Counted from the first letter of the stretch, positions 8,428 through 16,366 are shown. The stretch: DNA of 35,071 bases from Rhizobiaceae bacterium (GCA_028281105.1 JANQKQ010000017.1:1-35071); one strand, 5' to 3'. The notes: generated from the sequence alone by a model not told the origin. Numbers and translations: made by a program.

Positions 8428-8620
8428 CGGGAACCTTTATCAGTGATGGAGATCGCTATCGCCGGGGCGAAGGGCGGCGTTTTGCGATCCTTTGCAAATT
8501 TGTCCAAAGCAAGGCGTCCAGCCAAGCGGGCATGCAGCGCGCAGGCGCCGTGACTCACCGCACCCACTAAGCCGCGATTAGAGTTAAGGAAGGGTTAGGG
8601 CCGGCCGGCGGCCGAGCCGC

Positions 8621-9106
8621 CTATTCCTCTTCGCCTGTCAATTTGGCGCGCAGGTCGTCGGGGAACCGCTTGGCGCCGCCGCCGTGGTTGATGAAGGCGA
8701 CTTCGACGTCGGCGCCGCACAGCAGGGTCTGCGATCCGTCGCGCTCGTCGCGCCAGACCTCCTGGCGCAGAAAGGCGCGCGCGCCGGTGAGCTTCCTGCG
8801 GGTGGTGCGCACGGTGACCAGATCGTCTATCACCGCCGGGGGGCCGAACTTCAGCTCCATGCGGTGGATGGCGAAGGCCGAATCCTCGCCCGCCAGATCG
8901 GTGTGCAGAATGCCTAAGTGCCGCAGCCACTCGGTGCGCGAGCGCTCCATGTATTTGAGATAATTGGAGTGATAGACGACGCCGGAAAAATCCGTGTCCT
9001 CATAGTAGATGCGCACCTGCATCTCGTGGCCGTCCTCGATGAGGCGGTTGGCGAGGTTGGTGGCCATGCCGGCGGGCGGGGAGGGGGTGTCGGCCGTCTT
9101 ATTCAT
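8621..9106 (-). CDS. ybgC: Acyl-CoA thioesterase YbgC, Tol-Pal associated
   Basis: Hotdog-fold thioesterase that heads Tol-Pal operons in many proteobacteria and is thought to act on short-chain acyl-CoA or acyl-ACP in connection with phospholipid synthesis. The 161-residue product has the family core [20 protein letters not shown] with the catalytic Asp of YEDTD. It continues with [15 protein letters not shown] and [20 protein letters not shown]. The ATG at 9106 overlaps the ruvB stop codon (GATGAATAA), indicating translational coupling to ruvB. A second in-frame ATG lies 13 codons further in. The first is preferred because of the coupling. It lies between ruvB and tolQ, the standard alphaproteobacterial order. 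Confidence 0.95.
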   Translation of the reverse strand: MNKTADTPSPPAGMATNLANRLIEDGHEMQVRIYYEDTDFSGVVYHSNYLKYMERSRTEWLRHLGILHTDLAGEDSAFAIHRMELKFGPPAVIDDLVTVRTTRRKLTGARAFLRQEVWRDERDGSQTLLCGADVEVAFINHGGGAKRFPDDLRAKLTGEEE

Positions 9107-10151
9107 CCTCGCCCTCCTCGAACAGGCTCGCCTGGAATTGCGCCAGGTCGCGGGGCGCTTCAAGTCCCAGATGTTTGAAGGCGCGTGCGGTGAGCACGCG
9201 GCCGCGCGGCGTGCGCTGAACAAAGCCATGTTGGATGAGAAACGGCTCGATGATGTCCTCGATGGCGTCGCGCGGCTCCGACAGGGCGGCGGCGATAGTC
9301 TCGATGCCGACCGGCCCGCCGCCGAAATTGCCGGCGATCTGGTCGAGATAGCGCTTGTCCAGCTGGTCGAGGCCCAGGCTGTCGACTTCCAGGCGCTGCA
9401 GCGCGGCGTCGGCGATGGTGGCATCGACCTTGTCGGCGCCGTCGACGAGGGCGAAATCGCGCACCCGGCGCAGCAGCCGGCCGGCGATGCGCGGCGTTCC
9501 GCGCGCGCGCCGGGCGATCTCGGCGGCGCCGTCCTCGCTCATCGCCAGCCCCAGGATGCGAGCGCCGCGCTTGACGATGAATTCCAGTTCCTCGACTTCG
9601 TAGAAGTTGAGGCGGATGGGGATGCCGAAGCGGTCGCGCAGAGGCGTGGTGAGCAGGCCCAGGCGCGTAGTGGCGGCGATCAGCGTGAACTTGGCCAGAT
9701 CGATCTTGACCGAGCGCGCCGCGGGGCCTTCGCCGATGATCAGGTCGAGCTGGAAATCTTCCATGGCGGGATAGAGGATCTCCTCGACAGCCGGGTTCAG
9801 CCGGTGCACCTCGTCGATGAACAGGACGTCGCGGTCTTCCAGATTGGTGAGCAGGGCGGCCAGATCGCCGGCCTTGGCGATGACGGGTCCCGAGGTCGAG
9901 CGGAAGTTGACGCCCAATTCGCGCGCCATGATCTGCGCCAGCGTCGTCTTGCCCAGGCCCGGCGGACCGACGAACAGCACATGGTCGAGCGCCTCGCCGC
10001 GTTGGCGGGCGGCCTCGACGAAGATCTTCAGATTGGCCCGCGCCTGCGCCTGGCCGATGAACTCGTCGAGCGACTGGGGCCGCAGCGAGACTTCCAGTTC
10101 GCCGCGATCCTCGTCGCGCGCGTCGGCGGAGATGAGGCGGGGGGTGTTCAC
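9099..10151 (-). CDS. ruvB: Holliday junction branch migration DNA helicase RuvB
   Basis: Hexameric AAA+ motor that drives branch migration of Holliday junctions with RuvA. The 350-residue product has Walker A GPPGLGKT at residues 62-69, Walker [10 protein letters not shown] with the DEVH at 113-116, the sensor block [18 protein letters not shown], and the C-terminal winged-helix DNA-binding domain ending in [18 protein letters not shown]. The start is a GTG at 10151 that overlaps the stop of the vapC toxin gene (GTGA). This gives the usual N-terminus, [11 protein letters not shown]. ybgC overlaps its 3' end. It is separated from ruvA by the vapBC module, so ruvA and ruvB are not adjacent here. 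Confidence 0.97.
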   Translation of the reverse strand: MNTPRLISADARDEDRGELEVSLRPQSLDEFIGQAQARANLKIFVEAARQRGEALDHVLFVGPPGLGKTTLAQIMARELGVNFRSTSGPVIAKAGDLAALLTNLEDRDVLFIDEVHRLNPAVEEILYPAMEDFQLDLIIGEGPAARSVKIDLAKFTLIAATTRLGLLTTPLRDRFGIPIRLNFYEVEELEFIVKRGARILGLAMSEDGAAEIARRARGTPRIAGRLLRRVRDFALVDGADKVDATIADAALQRLEVDSLGLDQLDKRYLDQIAGNFGGGPVGIETIAAALSEPRDAIEDIIEPFLIQHGFVQRTPRGRVLTARAFKHLGLEAPRDLAQFQASLFEEGEDE

Positions 10152-10543
10152 GTCAGAAGTTCCATGCCGGGTACGCGCTTTGCGGCGCGTCTGTCGAAGG
10201 TGATTGTGTGGGTGCAGCCAGCCCTTCTGCTAAGATAAGTGATCAGATAGTCAGCTATCTGAGCGGGTCGGAATCCTCGTGCTAACATCAATCGCAAGTT
10301 TTCGCGCCCTTCGATGTGCACGTCCTCGCTTTCCATCAGTTGATCGATACATTCGCCGATCTTCTCTGGCGTGAACCGGTAGGAGCGACGGAGAACCCAG
10401 ATAGTCTCGGCGACTGTAACGGCACTAAGGAAAGCAGGCTCGAGGGGACTGCGCGCATCGAAGAAAGCAACAGCAGTCGCGTGTTGATCGGTGGAGTCGG
10501 TGGTTAGCAACCGGATCAGGACATTCGTATCGACACCGATCAT
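10148..10543 (-). CDS. vapC: VapC-family PIN-domain toxin
   Basis: Predicted RNase toxin of a type II toxin-antitoxin pair. The 131-residue PIN domain carries the expected acidic metal-binding residues: Asp5 ([11 protein letters not shown]), Glu46 (TVAETIWVL), Asp98 (AQIADYLI) and Asp117 ([10 protein letters not shown]). The module is therefore predicted to be catalytically intact. Its ATG overlaps the antitoxin stop (ATGA), and its own TGA overlaps the ruvB GTG start (GTGA). The toxin gene is thus coupled on both sides. Enzymes of this group usually cut tRNA or rRNA. The target here is unknown. The GC content appears slightly lower than in neighbouring genes. Confidence 0.92.
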   Translation of the reverse strand: MIGVDTNVLIRLLTTDSTDQHATAVAFFDARSPLEPAFLSAVTVAETIWVLRRSYRFTPEKIGECIDQLMESEDVHIEGRENLRLMLARGFRPAQIADYLITYLSRRAGCTHTITFDRRAAKRVPGMELLT

Positions 10544-10824
10544 TCAATGCCGTCTCGCCACTCTCGCATGATCCGCTCATCGTCCTCGGCGACGAACTCG
10601 CCGATTGCTTCATCCATTTCTTCGATCGTGACCGTCCTACCGTCGGGCGGTTTTCCTAGAATGCCAGCAAGGTCGACCGCGCGCCGATTGCGAGCCACCA
10701 GTTCCACCCGGCCGTCGCGCACGATGTAATCGATCCGGTCGCCTGCTTTCAGCTTAAGCGCCTTGCGCACGGCCACGGGGATCGTGGTCTGGCCCTTGGC
10801 GGTGATCTTCGAGTGCGCGGTCAT
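10540..10824 (-). CDS. vapB: AbrB/MazE-type (SpoVT-AbrB domain) antitoxin VapB
   Basis: Predicted antitoxin and DNA-binding autorepressor for the adjacent VapC. The 94-residue product has an N-terminal swapped-hairpin AbrB domain (SKITAKGQTTIPVAVRKAL, residues 5-23, then GDRIDYIV). An acidic, flexible C-terminus rich in Glu and Asp follows, which in such proteins wraps the toxin. It overlaps vapC by four bases. Upstream lie a good promoter and three to four copies of the motif GTAAGGAAT, the likely operator for VapB-VapC autoregulation. It is inserted 81 bp after ruvA. Confidence 0.92.
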   Translation of the reverse strand: MTAHSKITAKGQTTIPVAVRKALKLKAGDRIDYIVRDGRVELVARNRRAVDLAGILGKPPDGRTVTIEEMDEAIGEFVAEDDERIMREWRDGIE

Positions 10825-10830
10825 GGTCCG

Positions 10831-10899
10831 AATTCCTTACCCATAACATAATTCCTTACATCGACATAATAGTAAGGAATATACTTGATTGCAAGGAAT
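10831..10899 (-). promoter_or_regulatory. vapBC promoter with repeated operator motif
   Basis: On the minus strand TTGCAA (10894-10889) is separated by 17 bp from TATTAT (10871-10866), putting the transcription start near 10859, about 35 nt before vapB. The motif GTAAGGAAT occurs on the minus strand at 10859-10851 and 10840-10832 and inverted at 10880-10872, with a partial copy at 10899-10892. The central pair forms a 9-bp perfect inverted repeat with a 12-bp spacer around the -10 box. This arrangement is typical of an autorepressed toxin-antitoxin promoter. The identity of the binding protein as VapB is inferred. Confidence 0.72.
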
Positions 10900-10905
10900 C
10901 GCACG

Positions 10906-11523
10906 TCACCCCGCCAGCTCCCGCAGTCCCAGGCGAATGAGCGTGGCGCTGTCGGCGTCCTCGCCGGCGGATTTCAAGGCAGCGGAGACGGCGCCGGCCG
11001 CCTGACCGCCGGAATAGCCCAGATTGGTGAGCGCGGAGACCGCGTCGGATACGGCCGACGACGCGACGGCGTCGCCGATGTCGGCGGCCAGGCGCACCTC
11101 GTCGGCGGCGAGCCCGGCATAAGCGGGCGCCTTGTCCTTCAATTCGGTGACGATGCGCTGGGCGACTTTCGGGCCGACGCCGGGCGCGCGCGCGACCATC
11201 GATTTGTCCTGCAGCGCGATGGCCGAGGCCAGATCGCCGGGCTCCAGGGTCGACTGGATGGCGAGCGCCACCTTCACCCCGACGCCCTGGACCGATTGCA
11301 GCAGTGAGAACCAGTCGCGCTCGATGGGCGAGGCGAAGCCGAACAGCCGGATCTCGGTCTCGCGCACATGGGTCTCGATCGCCATCTCGATCGGTTCGCC
11401 GACCGCGCCGAGACCCGCCAGCGTGCGCGTGGAGCAGAACACCTGATAGCCGACGCCGCCCACGTCGATGATGATGTGGTCTTCGGCGATGGCGTCGAGC
11501 AGGCCTTTGAGCTTGGCGATCAT
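10906..11523 (-). CDS. ruvA: Holliday junction branch migration protein RuvA
   Basis: Tetrameric junction-binding protein that holds the Holliday junction square-planar and recruits RuvB. The 205-residue product has the N-terminal OB fold ([20 protein letters not shown], then GVGYQVFCS). The two helix-hairpin-helix motifs are [18 protein letters not shown] and [20 protein letters not shown]. The C-terminal RuvB-contacting domain contains [12 protein letters not shown]. It follows ruvC after only 9 bp. Downstream, the usual ruvB is displaced by vapBC, and the vapBC promoter lies in the 81-bp gap. Confidence 0.97.
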   Translation of the reverse strand: MIAKLKGLLDAIAEDHIIIDVGGVGYQVFCSTRTLAGLGAVGEPIEMAIETHVRETEIRLFGFASPIERDWFSLLQSVQGVGVKVALAIQSTLEPGDLASAIALQDKSMVARAPGVGPKVAQRIVTELKDKAPAYAGLAADEVRLAADIGDAVASSAVSDAVSALTNLGYSGGQAAGAVSAALKSAGEDADSATLIRLGLRELAG

Positions 11524-11532
11524 CGTTTCAAG

Positions 11533-12042
11533 TTATCCCGCCATTCGCTTCGCCAGCCGGTCGCCGCCGCGGTGATGGGCGTGGCAGATGGCGATGGCCA
11601 GCGCGTCGGCGGCGTCCTCGGAGTCGAAATCGGCCTTTGGCAACAGCATACGCACCATCATCTGTACCTGGCGTTTGTCGCCGTGGCCGGTCCCGACCAC
11701 CGATTTCTTGACGGCGTTGGGAGCGTACTCGGCCACCGAGACGCCGGCGCGGGCCGGCACCAGCAGGGCGATGCCGCGGGCCTGGCCCAGCTTCAGGGTG
11801 GCGGCCGCGTCGCGGTTGACGAAGGTGGCTTCGACGGCGGCCTCGGCCGGGCCGTGGGCCTCGATCACCGTGCTGAGGCCGTCGTGCAGCTGGCAAAGGC
11901 GGGCTGCCAGGTCGAGGGCCGCGTCGGAACGCACGGTGCCGGCGGCGATGAAGGCGAGCGCGTTGCCGGCGGTCTCGATGATGCCCCAGCCGGTGCGGCG
12001 CAGGCCGGGGTCGATGCCAAGGATGCGAATCGGGGAGGGCAT
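11533..12042 (-). CDS. ruvC: Crossover junction endodeoxyribonuclease RuvC
   Basis: Dimeric Holliday junction resolvase with an RNase H fold. The 169-residue product shows all four expected acidic catalytic residues: Asp11 in [12 protein letters not shown], Glu71 in [12 protein letters not shown], and Asp143 and Asp146 in [17 protein letters not shown]. It is the first ruv gene, 63 bp downstream of yebC and 9 bp before ruvA, in the common order yebC-ruvC-ruvA. Confidence 0.97.
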   Translation of the reverse strand: MPSPIRILGIDPGLRRTGWGIIETAGNALAFIAAGTVRSDAALDLAARLCQLHDGLSTVIEAHGPAEAAVEATFVNRDAAATLKLGQARGIALLVPARAGVSVAEYAPNAVKKSVVGTGHGDKRQVQMMVRMLLPKADFDSEDAADALAIAICHAHHRGGDRLAKRMAG

Positions 12043-12105
12043 GAGTGGGAGCCTAACCGACGCAGTCGGTATCGGCCATGGCCCAGGTCTGTTCGTATGG
12101 GTGGA

Positions 12106-12861
12106 TCAGGCGGCCGACAGGCGCGCCATTACCTGGTCGTCGATTTCGAAGTTCGAGTAGACGTTCTGGACGTCGTCGTCGTCTTCCAGCGCCGCCATCA
12201 GCTTGATCAGCGTGGCGGCCTTTTCCTCGTCGACCGGGGTGGCCGACTGCGGGCGCCAGATGGTCTTGACGCTCTCGGCCTCGCCCAGTGTGCCCTCGAG
12301 TGCGCCTGCAACCTCGCCCAGGCTTTCGAAGGCGCAGGTGATGGCGTGGCCGTCCTCGTCGGATGTGACGTCGTCGGCGCCGGCCTCGATCGCCGCTTCC
12401 AGCACGGTCTCCTCATCGCCGGCTTCGGGCGGATAGGTGATCTCGCCGACCCGGTCGAACATGAAAGAGACCGAGCCGGTCTCGCCCATCTGGCCGCCGT
12501 TCTTGGTGAAGCAGGCGCGGATGTTTGAAGCCGAGCGGTTGCGGTTGTCGGTGAGCGCCTCGACGATCACGGCGACGCCGCCGGGGCCGTAGCCTTCGTA
12601 GCGGATCTCCTCGTAATCCTCGCCGTCGCCGCCGGTGCCCTTGTTGATGGCGCGCGCGATGTTGTCCTTGGGCACGGACTGGCCCTTGGCGTTCTGGATC
12701 GCCAGGCGCAGGCGCGGGTTCATGTCGGGGTCGATGACCCCGCCACCCATCTTCACCGCTACGGTGATCTCCTTCGACAGGCGCGAAAACAGCTTGGAGC
12801 GCGCCGCGTCCTGGCGCCCCTTGCGGTGCATGATGTTCTTGAATTTTGAATGGCCTGCCAC
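12106..12861 (-). CDS. yebC: YebC/PmpR-family (TACO1-like) protein
   Basis: Conserved cytoplasmic protein annotated as a transcriptional regulator. More recent work on the family points to a role in translation of proline-rich stretches. The product has 251 residues from the GTG at 12861. The N-terminal block [20 protein letters not shown] is the family signature, followed by [31 protein letters not shown] and [19 protein letters not shown] chose the GTG because family members almost always start (M)AGHS. An in-frame ATG at 12876 would add MIGRP and has no better ribosome binding site. It is the first gene of the ruv block. Confidence 0.94.
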   Translation of the reverse strand: MAGHSKFKNIMHRKGRQDAARSKLFSRLSKEITVAVKMGGGVIDPDMNPRLRLAIQNAKGQSVPKDNIARAINKGTGGDGEDYEEIRYEGYGPGGVAVIVEALTDNRNRSASNIRACFTKNGGQMGETGSVSFMFDRVGEITYPPEAGDEETVLEAAIEAGADDVTSDEDGHAITCAFESLGEVAGALEGTLGEAESVKTIWRPQSATPVDEEKAATLIKLMAALEDDDDVQNVYSNFEIDDQVMARLSAA

Positions 12862-12993
12862 GGGTCTGCCGATCATTCGTCGGTTGAGTAAATGGGATTT
12901 ACTAGCGAAAGCGGTTCACCGCGTCCAGAACCCCGCTCCTGCAATTGCCTGTCGAATTGTCAGCCCATCGATAAGAGAAGTGCGTGCGGTGGG

Positions 12994-13036
12994 TTGATTT
13001 AGTTCGAAATCGGACTATATAGTGCGATATCGAACT
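12994..13036 (+). promoter_or_regulatory. Promoter with two tandem palindromic operators for the nitroreductase-marR operon
   Basis: AGTTCGAAATCGGACT (13001-13016) and AGTGCGATATCGAACT (13021-13036) are each a 16-bp palindrome with one mismatched pair, consensus AGTTCGATATCGAACT. Their centres are 20 bp apart, two helical turns on the same face. A candidate -35, TTGATT (12994-12999), and -10, TATATA (13016-13021), 16 bp apart, are overlapped by both sites. The size and symmetry fit MarR-family operators, and a MarR gene lies in the operon. Direct binding is inferred. Confidence 0.68.
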
Positions 13037-13052
13037 AACAGGAGAATACCGC

Positions 13053-14165
13053 ATGCCCATTTCCCGCAGAAAGGCCATTGGCCTCATCGGCGGCGGAGCC
13101 GTGCTGGCCGCGAGCGCGGCGGCCGGCGGCTTCCTCGCCACACGCACGCCGACCCGCGCGTTGCAGCCCTGGGGCCTGGCGGGCGACTATGATGACAAGC
13201 GCAAGAACGCGCTGTCCTATGCCATTCTCGCGCCCAATCCCCACAATCGCCAACCCTGGCTCGCCGATCTATCGCAGGCGGACACGATCGTGCTCCATCG
13301 GGACACCGCGCGCGATCTGCCCGAGACCGATCCTTACGATCGGCAACTGACGATCGGCATGGGCTGTTTCGTCGAACTGCTGGCCCTGGCGGCGGCGCAG
13401 GACGGTTACGCAATCGACTTTTCGTTCTTTCCCGATGGTGAGGCAGGCCCCGTCGCTGTCGCCCAGTTCGCCAATGGCGGCCGGCCGGATCCGCTGTTCG
13501 CCCACGTGATGGCGCGGCGGTCCTGCAAGCAGCCGTTCGAACAGCGCGCGGTGCCCGCCGACATGGTCGCCGCGCTAGCGCCTTACGCGGCCATCATCGA
13601 TGACGAAGCGACCGTCGCCGAACTCATCGATCTGACCTGGCAGGCCTGGCTGGTCGAGGCCAACACCCATCGCACCATGAAGGAAAGCGTTGACTTGATG
13701 CGGTTCGGTAAGACGCAAATCAACGCCAACCCCGACGGCATCGATCTTGGCGGCCCGCTGCTGGAGAGCCTGATGGCGTTGGGCATGCTGAGCCGCGATG
13801 CGCTGCTTGATCCCGATTCGACGGGCTTCAAGCAGGGTGCCGAGATTTACCGCGAGTTGCTGCAAGCCACGCCGGCCTATGCTGTGTTGACCAGCGCCGG
13901 CAACAGCCGGCTCGATCAGATCGAGGCAGGGCGGGCCTGGTTGCGGCTCAACCTGGCGACCACCGGCCTGGGCCTGGCCCTGCACCCGGTGAGCCAGGCA
14001 TTGCAGGAATATCCGGAGATGGCGCCGCATTACGAGCGTGCCCACACGATGCTTGCCGAGCCGGGCCATACCGTGCAAATGCTGGGCCGGCTGGGTTTCG
14101 GCCCGGCCGTGGCGCAAACCCCGCGCTGGCCAGTAGAAACGCGGATCATGAATGGATCAGGCTGA
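13053..14165 (+). CDS. Acg-type FMN-binding nitroreductase-fold protein with twin-arginine leader
   Basis: Predicted oxidoreductase of the nitroreductase fold, closest in layout to the Acg family. Those are roughly 330-370-residue fused-dimer proteins that bind FMN poorly or sequester it. The 370-residue product starts with a twin-arginine-like leader (SRRKAIGLIGGGAVLAASAA), so periplasmic export is likely. Nitroreductase-like segments follow: LSYAILAPNPHNRQPWLADL (about 54-73), DRQLTIGMGCFVELLALAAA, MARRSCKQPF, and a C-terminal WLRLNLATTGLGLALHPVSQ. AGGAG precedes the ATG. It overlaps the downstream marR by 14 bp. The substrate is unknown. Confidence 0.85.
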   Translation: MPISRRKAIGLIGGGAVLAASAAAGGFLATRTPTRALQPWGLAGDYDDKRKNALSYAILAPNPHNRQPWLADLSQADTIVLHRDTARDLPETDPYDRQLTIGMGCFVELLALAAAQDGYAIDFSFFPDGEAGPVAVAQFANGGRPDPLFAHVMARRSCKQPFEQRAVPADMVAALAPYAAIIDDEATVAELIDLTWQAWLVEANTHRTMKESVDLMRFGKTQINANPDGIDLGGPLLESLMALGMLSRDALLDPDSTGFKQGAEIYRELLQATPAYAVLTSAGNSRLDQIEAGRAWLRLNLATTGLGLALHPVSQALQEYPEMAPHYERAHTMLAEPGHTVQMLGRLGFGPAVAQTPRWPVETRIMNGSG

Positions 14166-14598
14166 CGGCAACCCCTATTTCGCGTTCTTCAACGAGGTGG
14201 GGATCATCGCGCAGCTAAGCCGCGCCATGTTCGAGGCGCGGCTTCCCGACGGTGTGTCGGTGGCGCATTTTTCCGTGCTCAACCATCTAGTCCGGCTGGG
14301 CGACGGCCGTACGCCGCTGGAGATCGCCTCCGCGTTCCAGGTTCCCAAGACCACCATGACCCATACGCTGGCAGGGCTCCAGGCGCGGAAGTTGGTTGAG
14401 ATGCGGCCCCATCCCAGCGACGGACGCAGCAAGCGCGTATGGCTGACGGGCAAGGGTCGCAAGTTCCGCGACGATGCGATCGGCCTGCTGGCGCCGGAGA
14501 TGGAGAGATTGGCGGCGCATTATCCGCTGGAGAAGCTTGCCGACATGGTGCCGCGCCTCGCCGAGTTGCGCCAACTGCTCGACCGGATGCGCGATTAG
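14152..14598 (+). CDS. MarR-family transcriptional regulator
   Basis: Winged helix-turn-helix regulator of 148 residues, cytoplasmic and probably dimeric. The DNA-binding region runs from about residue 40 (HFSVLNHLVRLGDGRTPLEI) through ASAFQVPKTTMTHTLAGLQA. The wing contains VEMRPHPSDGRSKRVWLTGK, the most recognisable MarR block. Its start overlaps the nitroreductase gene by 14 bp, so the two are co-expressed. The double palindrome in the operon promoter is its likely binding site, which would make the system autoregulated. It ends 15 bp from the convergent YmdB-type gene. Confidence 0.92.
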   Translation: MDQADGNPYFAFFNEVGIIAQLSRAMFEARLPDGVSVAHFSVLNHLVRLGDGRTPLEIASAFQVPKTTMTHTLAGLQARKLVEMRPHPSDGRSKRVWLTGKGRKFRDDAIGLLAPEMERLAAHYPLEKLADMVPRLAELRQLLDRMRD

Positions 14599-14613
14599 TG
14601 GTCGAACCCAGTC

Positions 14614-15429
14614 CTACCAGGGCAGGACGTTGTCCAGCCTGGGGCCGATGCGCAGGGGCGCGATGGATTTGGCAAGGCCGGTCCCGGTGTCGATTTCCAG
14701 CCCCACCCCGCACACGGTCGCTTCCCCGTCGGCCGCCTCGAACCGGCCGCGCGGCACCTTGGTGACGAACCGGTTGAGCGGCTCTTCCTTGTCCATCCCG
14801 ATCGAGGAATCATAATCGCCGCACATGCCGGCGTCGGAAATGTAGGCGGTGCCGCCTTCGAGCACCCGATGGTCCGCGGTGGGAACGTGGGTGTGGGTGC
14901 CGATGACGGCGGAAACCCTGCCGTCGACGAAATGGGCGAAACACTGTTTCTCCGAAGTGATCTCCGCGTGGAAGTCGATGATGATGGCGTCGGCCGTCTC
15001 GCCCAGGCTCGCGGCCTTCAACTGTTCTTCCACGCAGCGGAACGGATCGTCCAGCGCCGGATTGACGAACACGGCGCCCATGATGTTCATCACCATGATC
15101 CGGGCGCCGCCTTGCGCCTCGAACACGTTGACGCCGCGGCCCGGCGTGCCGGCGGGATAGTTGGCGGGGCGAAGGAAGCGGCTGTGGCGGTCGGCGAAGG
15201 TCAGCGCTTCTTTCTGGTCCCACACGTGATTGCCGGTGGTCACCACGTCAGCGCCGGCCGCCAGCGTTTCTTCCAGGATCGCCTCGGTGATGCCGAAACC
15301 ACCGGCGGCGTTCTCGCCGTTGACGATGACGAAGTCGATCTCAAGGTTGCCGATCAGGCCGGGCAGTTGCTCGAACACGGCCGTTCGGCCGCGCCGTCCG
15401 ACCATGTCGCCCAGAAACAGGATGCGCAT
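14614..15429 (-). CDS. YmdB-type (TIGR00282) metallophosphoesterase
   Basis: Predicted di-metal phosphoesterase of the TIGR00282/YmdB family. Bacillus YmdB hydrolyses 2',3'-cyclic nucleotides and affects biofilm decisions. The 271-residue product shows the family metal-binding blocks: FLGDMVGRRGR (Asp8), FVIVNGENAAGG (Glu39, Asn40), VVTTGNHVWD (Asn67, His68), IIDFHAEITSEK and VIGTHTHVPTAD. I chose the ATG at 15429 because family members begin MRILF. A GTG at 15438 would give a GTGA overlap with the upstream 5-FCL stop and only adds three residues. With the ATG start the gap is 5 bp, so the two genes form an operon. Confidence 0.93.
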   Translation of the reverse strand: MRILFLGDMVGRRGRTAVFEQLPGLIGNLEIDFVIVNGENAAGGFGITEAILEETLAAGADVVTTGNHVWDQKEALTFADRHSRFLRPANYPAGTPGRGVNVFEAQGGARIMVMNIMGAVFVNPALDDPFRCVEEQLKAASLGETADAIIIDFHAEITSEKQCFAHFVDGRVSAVIGTHTHVPTADHRVLEGGTAYISDAGMCGDYDSSIGMDKEEPLNRFVTKVPRGRFEAADGEATVCGVGLEIDTGTGLAKSIAPLRIGPRLDNVLPW

Positions 15430-15434
15430 GGTAC

Positions 15435-16034
15435 TCACGCCGTGGCCTCATTCATCGAAGGTGCGAACTCCATCAGTCCGGCCTCGGTGATGACCGCGTC
15501 GAGCGGTTCATCGTCCGCGTTTTGCGGCACCCGGTCCACCTGCTGACTTGAAAACGCCAGCCCGACGAGGATCGGCCGTCGCCCGGTTTCGGCCAGCCGG
15601 GCGATCGCGCGGTCGTAGTGGCCGGCGCCGTAGCCGAGCCGGCCGCCGCGCTCGTCGAAGGCCGACAGCGGTACGATCATCCATTGCGGATCGACCACGG
15701 GGGCGTCTTTCGCCGGCCCCTGGGTGCCGAAACCGGCGTCGACCAGCGGTTCGCCGGGGCGCCATGCGCGGAAGACGATGGTCTGCTTGTCGATCACCAC
15801 CGGCAGGCAGAGCCGCGCGCCGCGATGGGCCAGATGGTCTAGCAACGGACGCGGATCGATCTCCGAGCGGATCGCCAGGAAACCGGATACAACCGCGCCG
15901 GCCGGGATCGACAGTCGGGCGGCGTGCTCTGCGGTGGCTTTACTCATCGCGGCGCGCGCATCCGGCTCGATTGCGTCGCGCATGGCCAAAACCCGCCGGC
16001 GCAGCGCCGCCTTGGCGTTTTTGATGTCGTTCAT
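15435..16034 (-). CDS. 5-formyltetrahydrofolate cyclo-ligase
   Basis: Enzyme of one-carbon metabolism that converts 5-formyl-THF to 5,10-methenyl-THF with ATP (YgfA/Fau/MTHFS family). The 199-residue product has the basic N-terminus KAALRRRVLAMRDAI and the folate/ATP signature ERGGRLGYGAGHYDRAIARL, then PILVGLAFSSQQVDRVP. I chose the ATG at 16034. The longer open frame upstream runs into the 6S RNA region and lacks family similarity. The arrangement zapA-6S RNA-5-FCL is conserved in many proteobacteria. The YmdB-type gene follows directly. Confidence 0.94.
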   Translation of the reverse strand: MNDIKNAKAALRRRVLAMRDAIEPDARAAMSKATAEHAARLSIPAGAVVSGFLAIRSEIDPRPLLDHLAHRGARLCLPVVIDKQTIVFRAWRPGEPLVDAGFGTQGPAKDAPVVDPQWMIVPLSAFDERGGRLGYGAGHYDRAIARLAETGRRPILVGLAFSSQQVDRVPQNADDEPLDAVITEAGLMEFAPSMNEATA

Positions 16035-16078
16035 GTCACGCCGCCGGGCCGCTGGTTGTTGAGTCTTTCTGTTTTTGC

Positions 16079-16122
16079 GCACTTTCGCGAGCGCAAAAGT
16101 CTGCAACTTTTGCTGAAAGTGC
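16079..16122. repeat. Two-tier inverted repeat between 6S RNA and 5-FCL
   Basis: Outer arms GCACTTTC (16079-16086) and GAAAGTGC (16115-16122) enclose inner arms CAAAAGT (16094-16100) and ACTTTTG (16106-16112) around a 5-nt loop, with small internal bulges. It lies about 10 bp past the proposed 3' end of 6S RNA and 45 bp before the 5-FCL start. There is no T-tract. It may be a processing structure for the 6S-5-FCL transcript, or a general intergenic repeat. Confidence 0.6.
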
Positions 16123-16132
16123 TCCAAGAAAA

Positions 16133-16290
16133 TGGCGGGCCGCACGCACCGTCGAACTTATGCGATCCCGGGAACCTACAATGTAGGTGGGCGCCGTGAT
16201 GACAAGACCCACGGGCCAAGTCAGGGACAGCTCCCTAAGGATCGATAAGGCCCCGGAAAAAAAGCTCTGACGCATGGCGCAGCCGCGCCG
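16133..16290 (-). ncRNA. ssrS: 6S RNA (ssrS)
   Basis: Small RNA that mimics an open promoter and sequesters RNA polymerase holoenzyme. Evidence is position (between zapA and 5-FCL, same strand, as in most proteobacteria), length (about 158 nt) and sequence. The 3' half reads CGGCGCCCACCTACATTGTA then GGTTCCCGGGATCG, matching the alphaproteobacterial 6S signature as I remember it, and ACCTACATTGTAGGT is itself a hairpin. The ends are estimated from a TATATT -10 box at 16301-16296 on the minus strand, placing the start near 16289, and from a GC-rich 5' segment that can pair with the 3' segment near 16134-16150. The exact ends are uncertain by about 10 nt. Confidence 0.82.
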
Positions 16291-16366
16291 AGGGCAATAT
16301 AGGCGCGCTCGGCCCGCTTCACCAGCGGCATTTTGTGCCTGTTGTCGCGATTGCGGCGGTCGGCGG

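Noticed and set aside
9009-12528. Long plus-strand open frames opposite ruvB (9009-10238) and ruvA/ruvC/yebC (11368-12528)
   Set aside because: They are antisense to well-supported genes, have low-complexity Arg/Gly/Ala composition and show no family motifs. Such frames are expected in GC-rich DNA.
15427-15438. GTG start at 15438 for the YmdB-type gene, giving a GTGA overlap
   Set aside because: The family begins at MRILF, and the ATG at 15429 fits. The GTG remains possible but adds only three residues.
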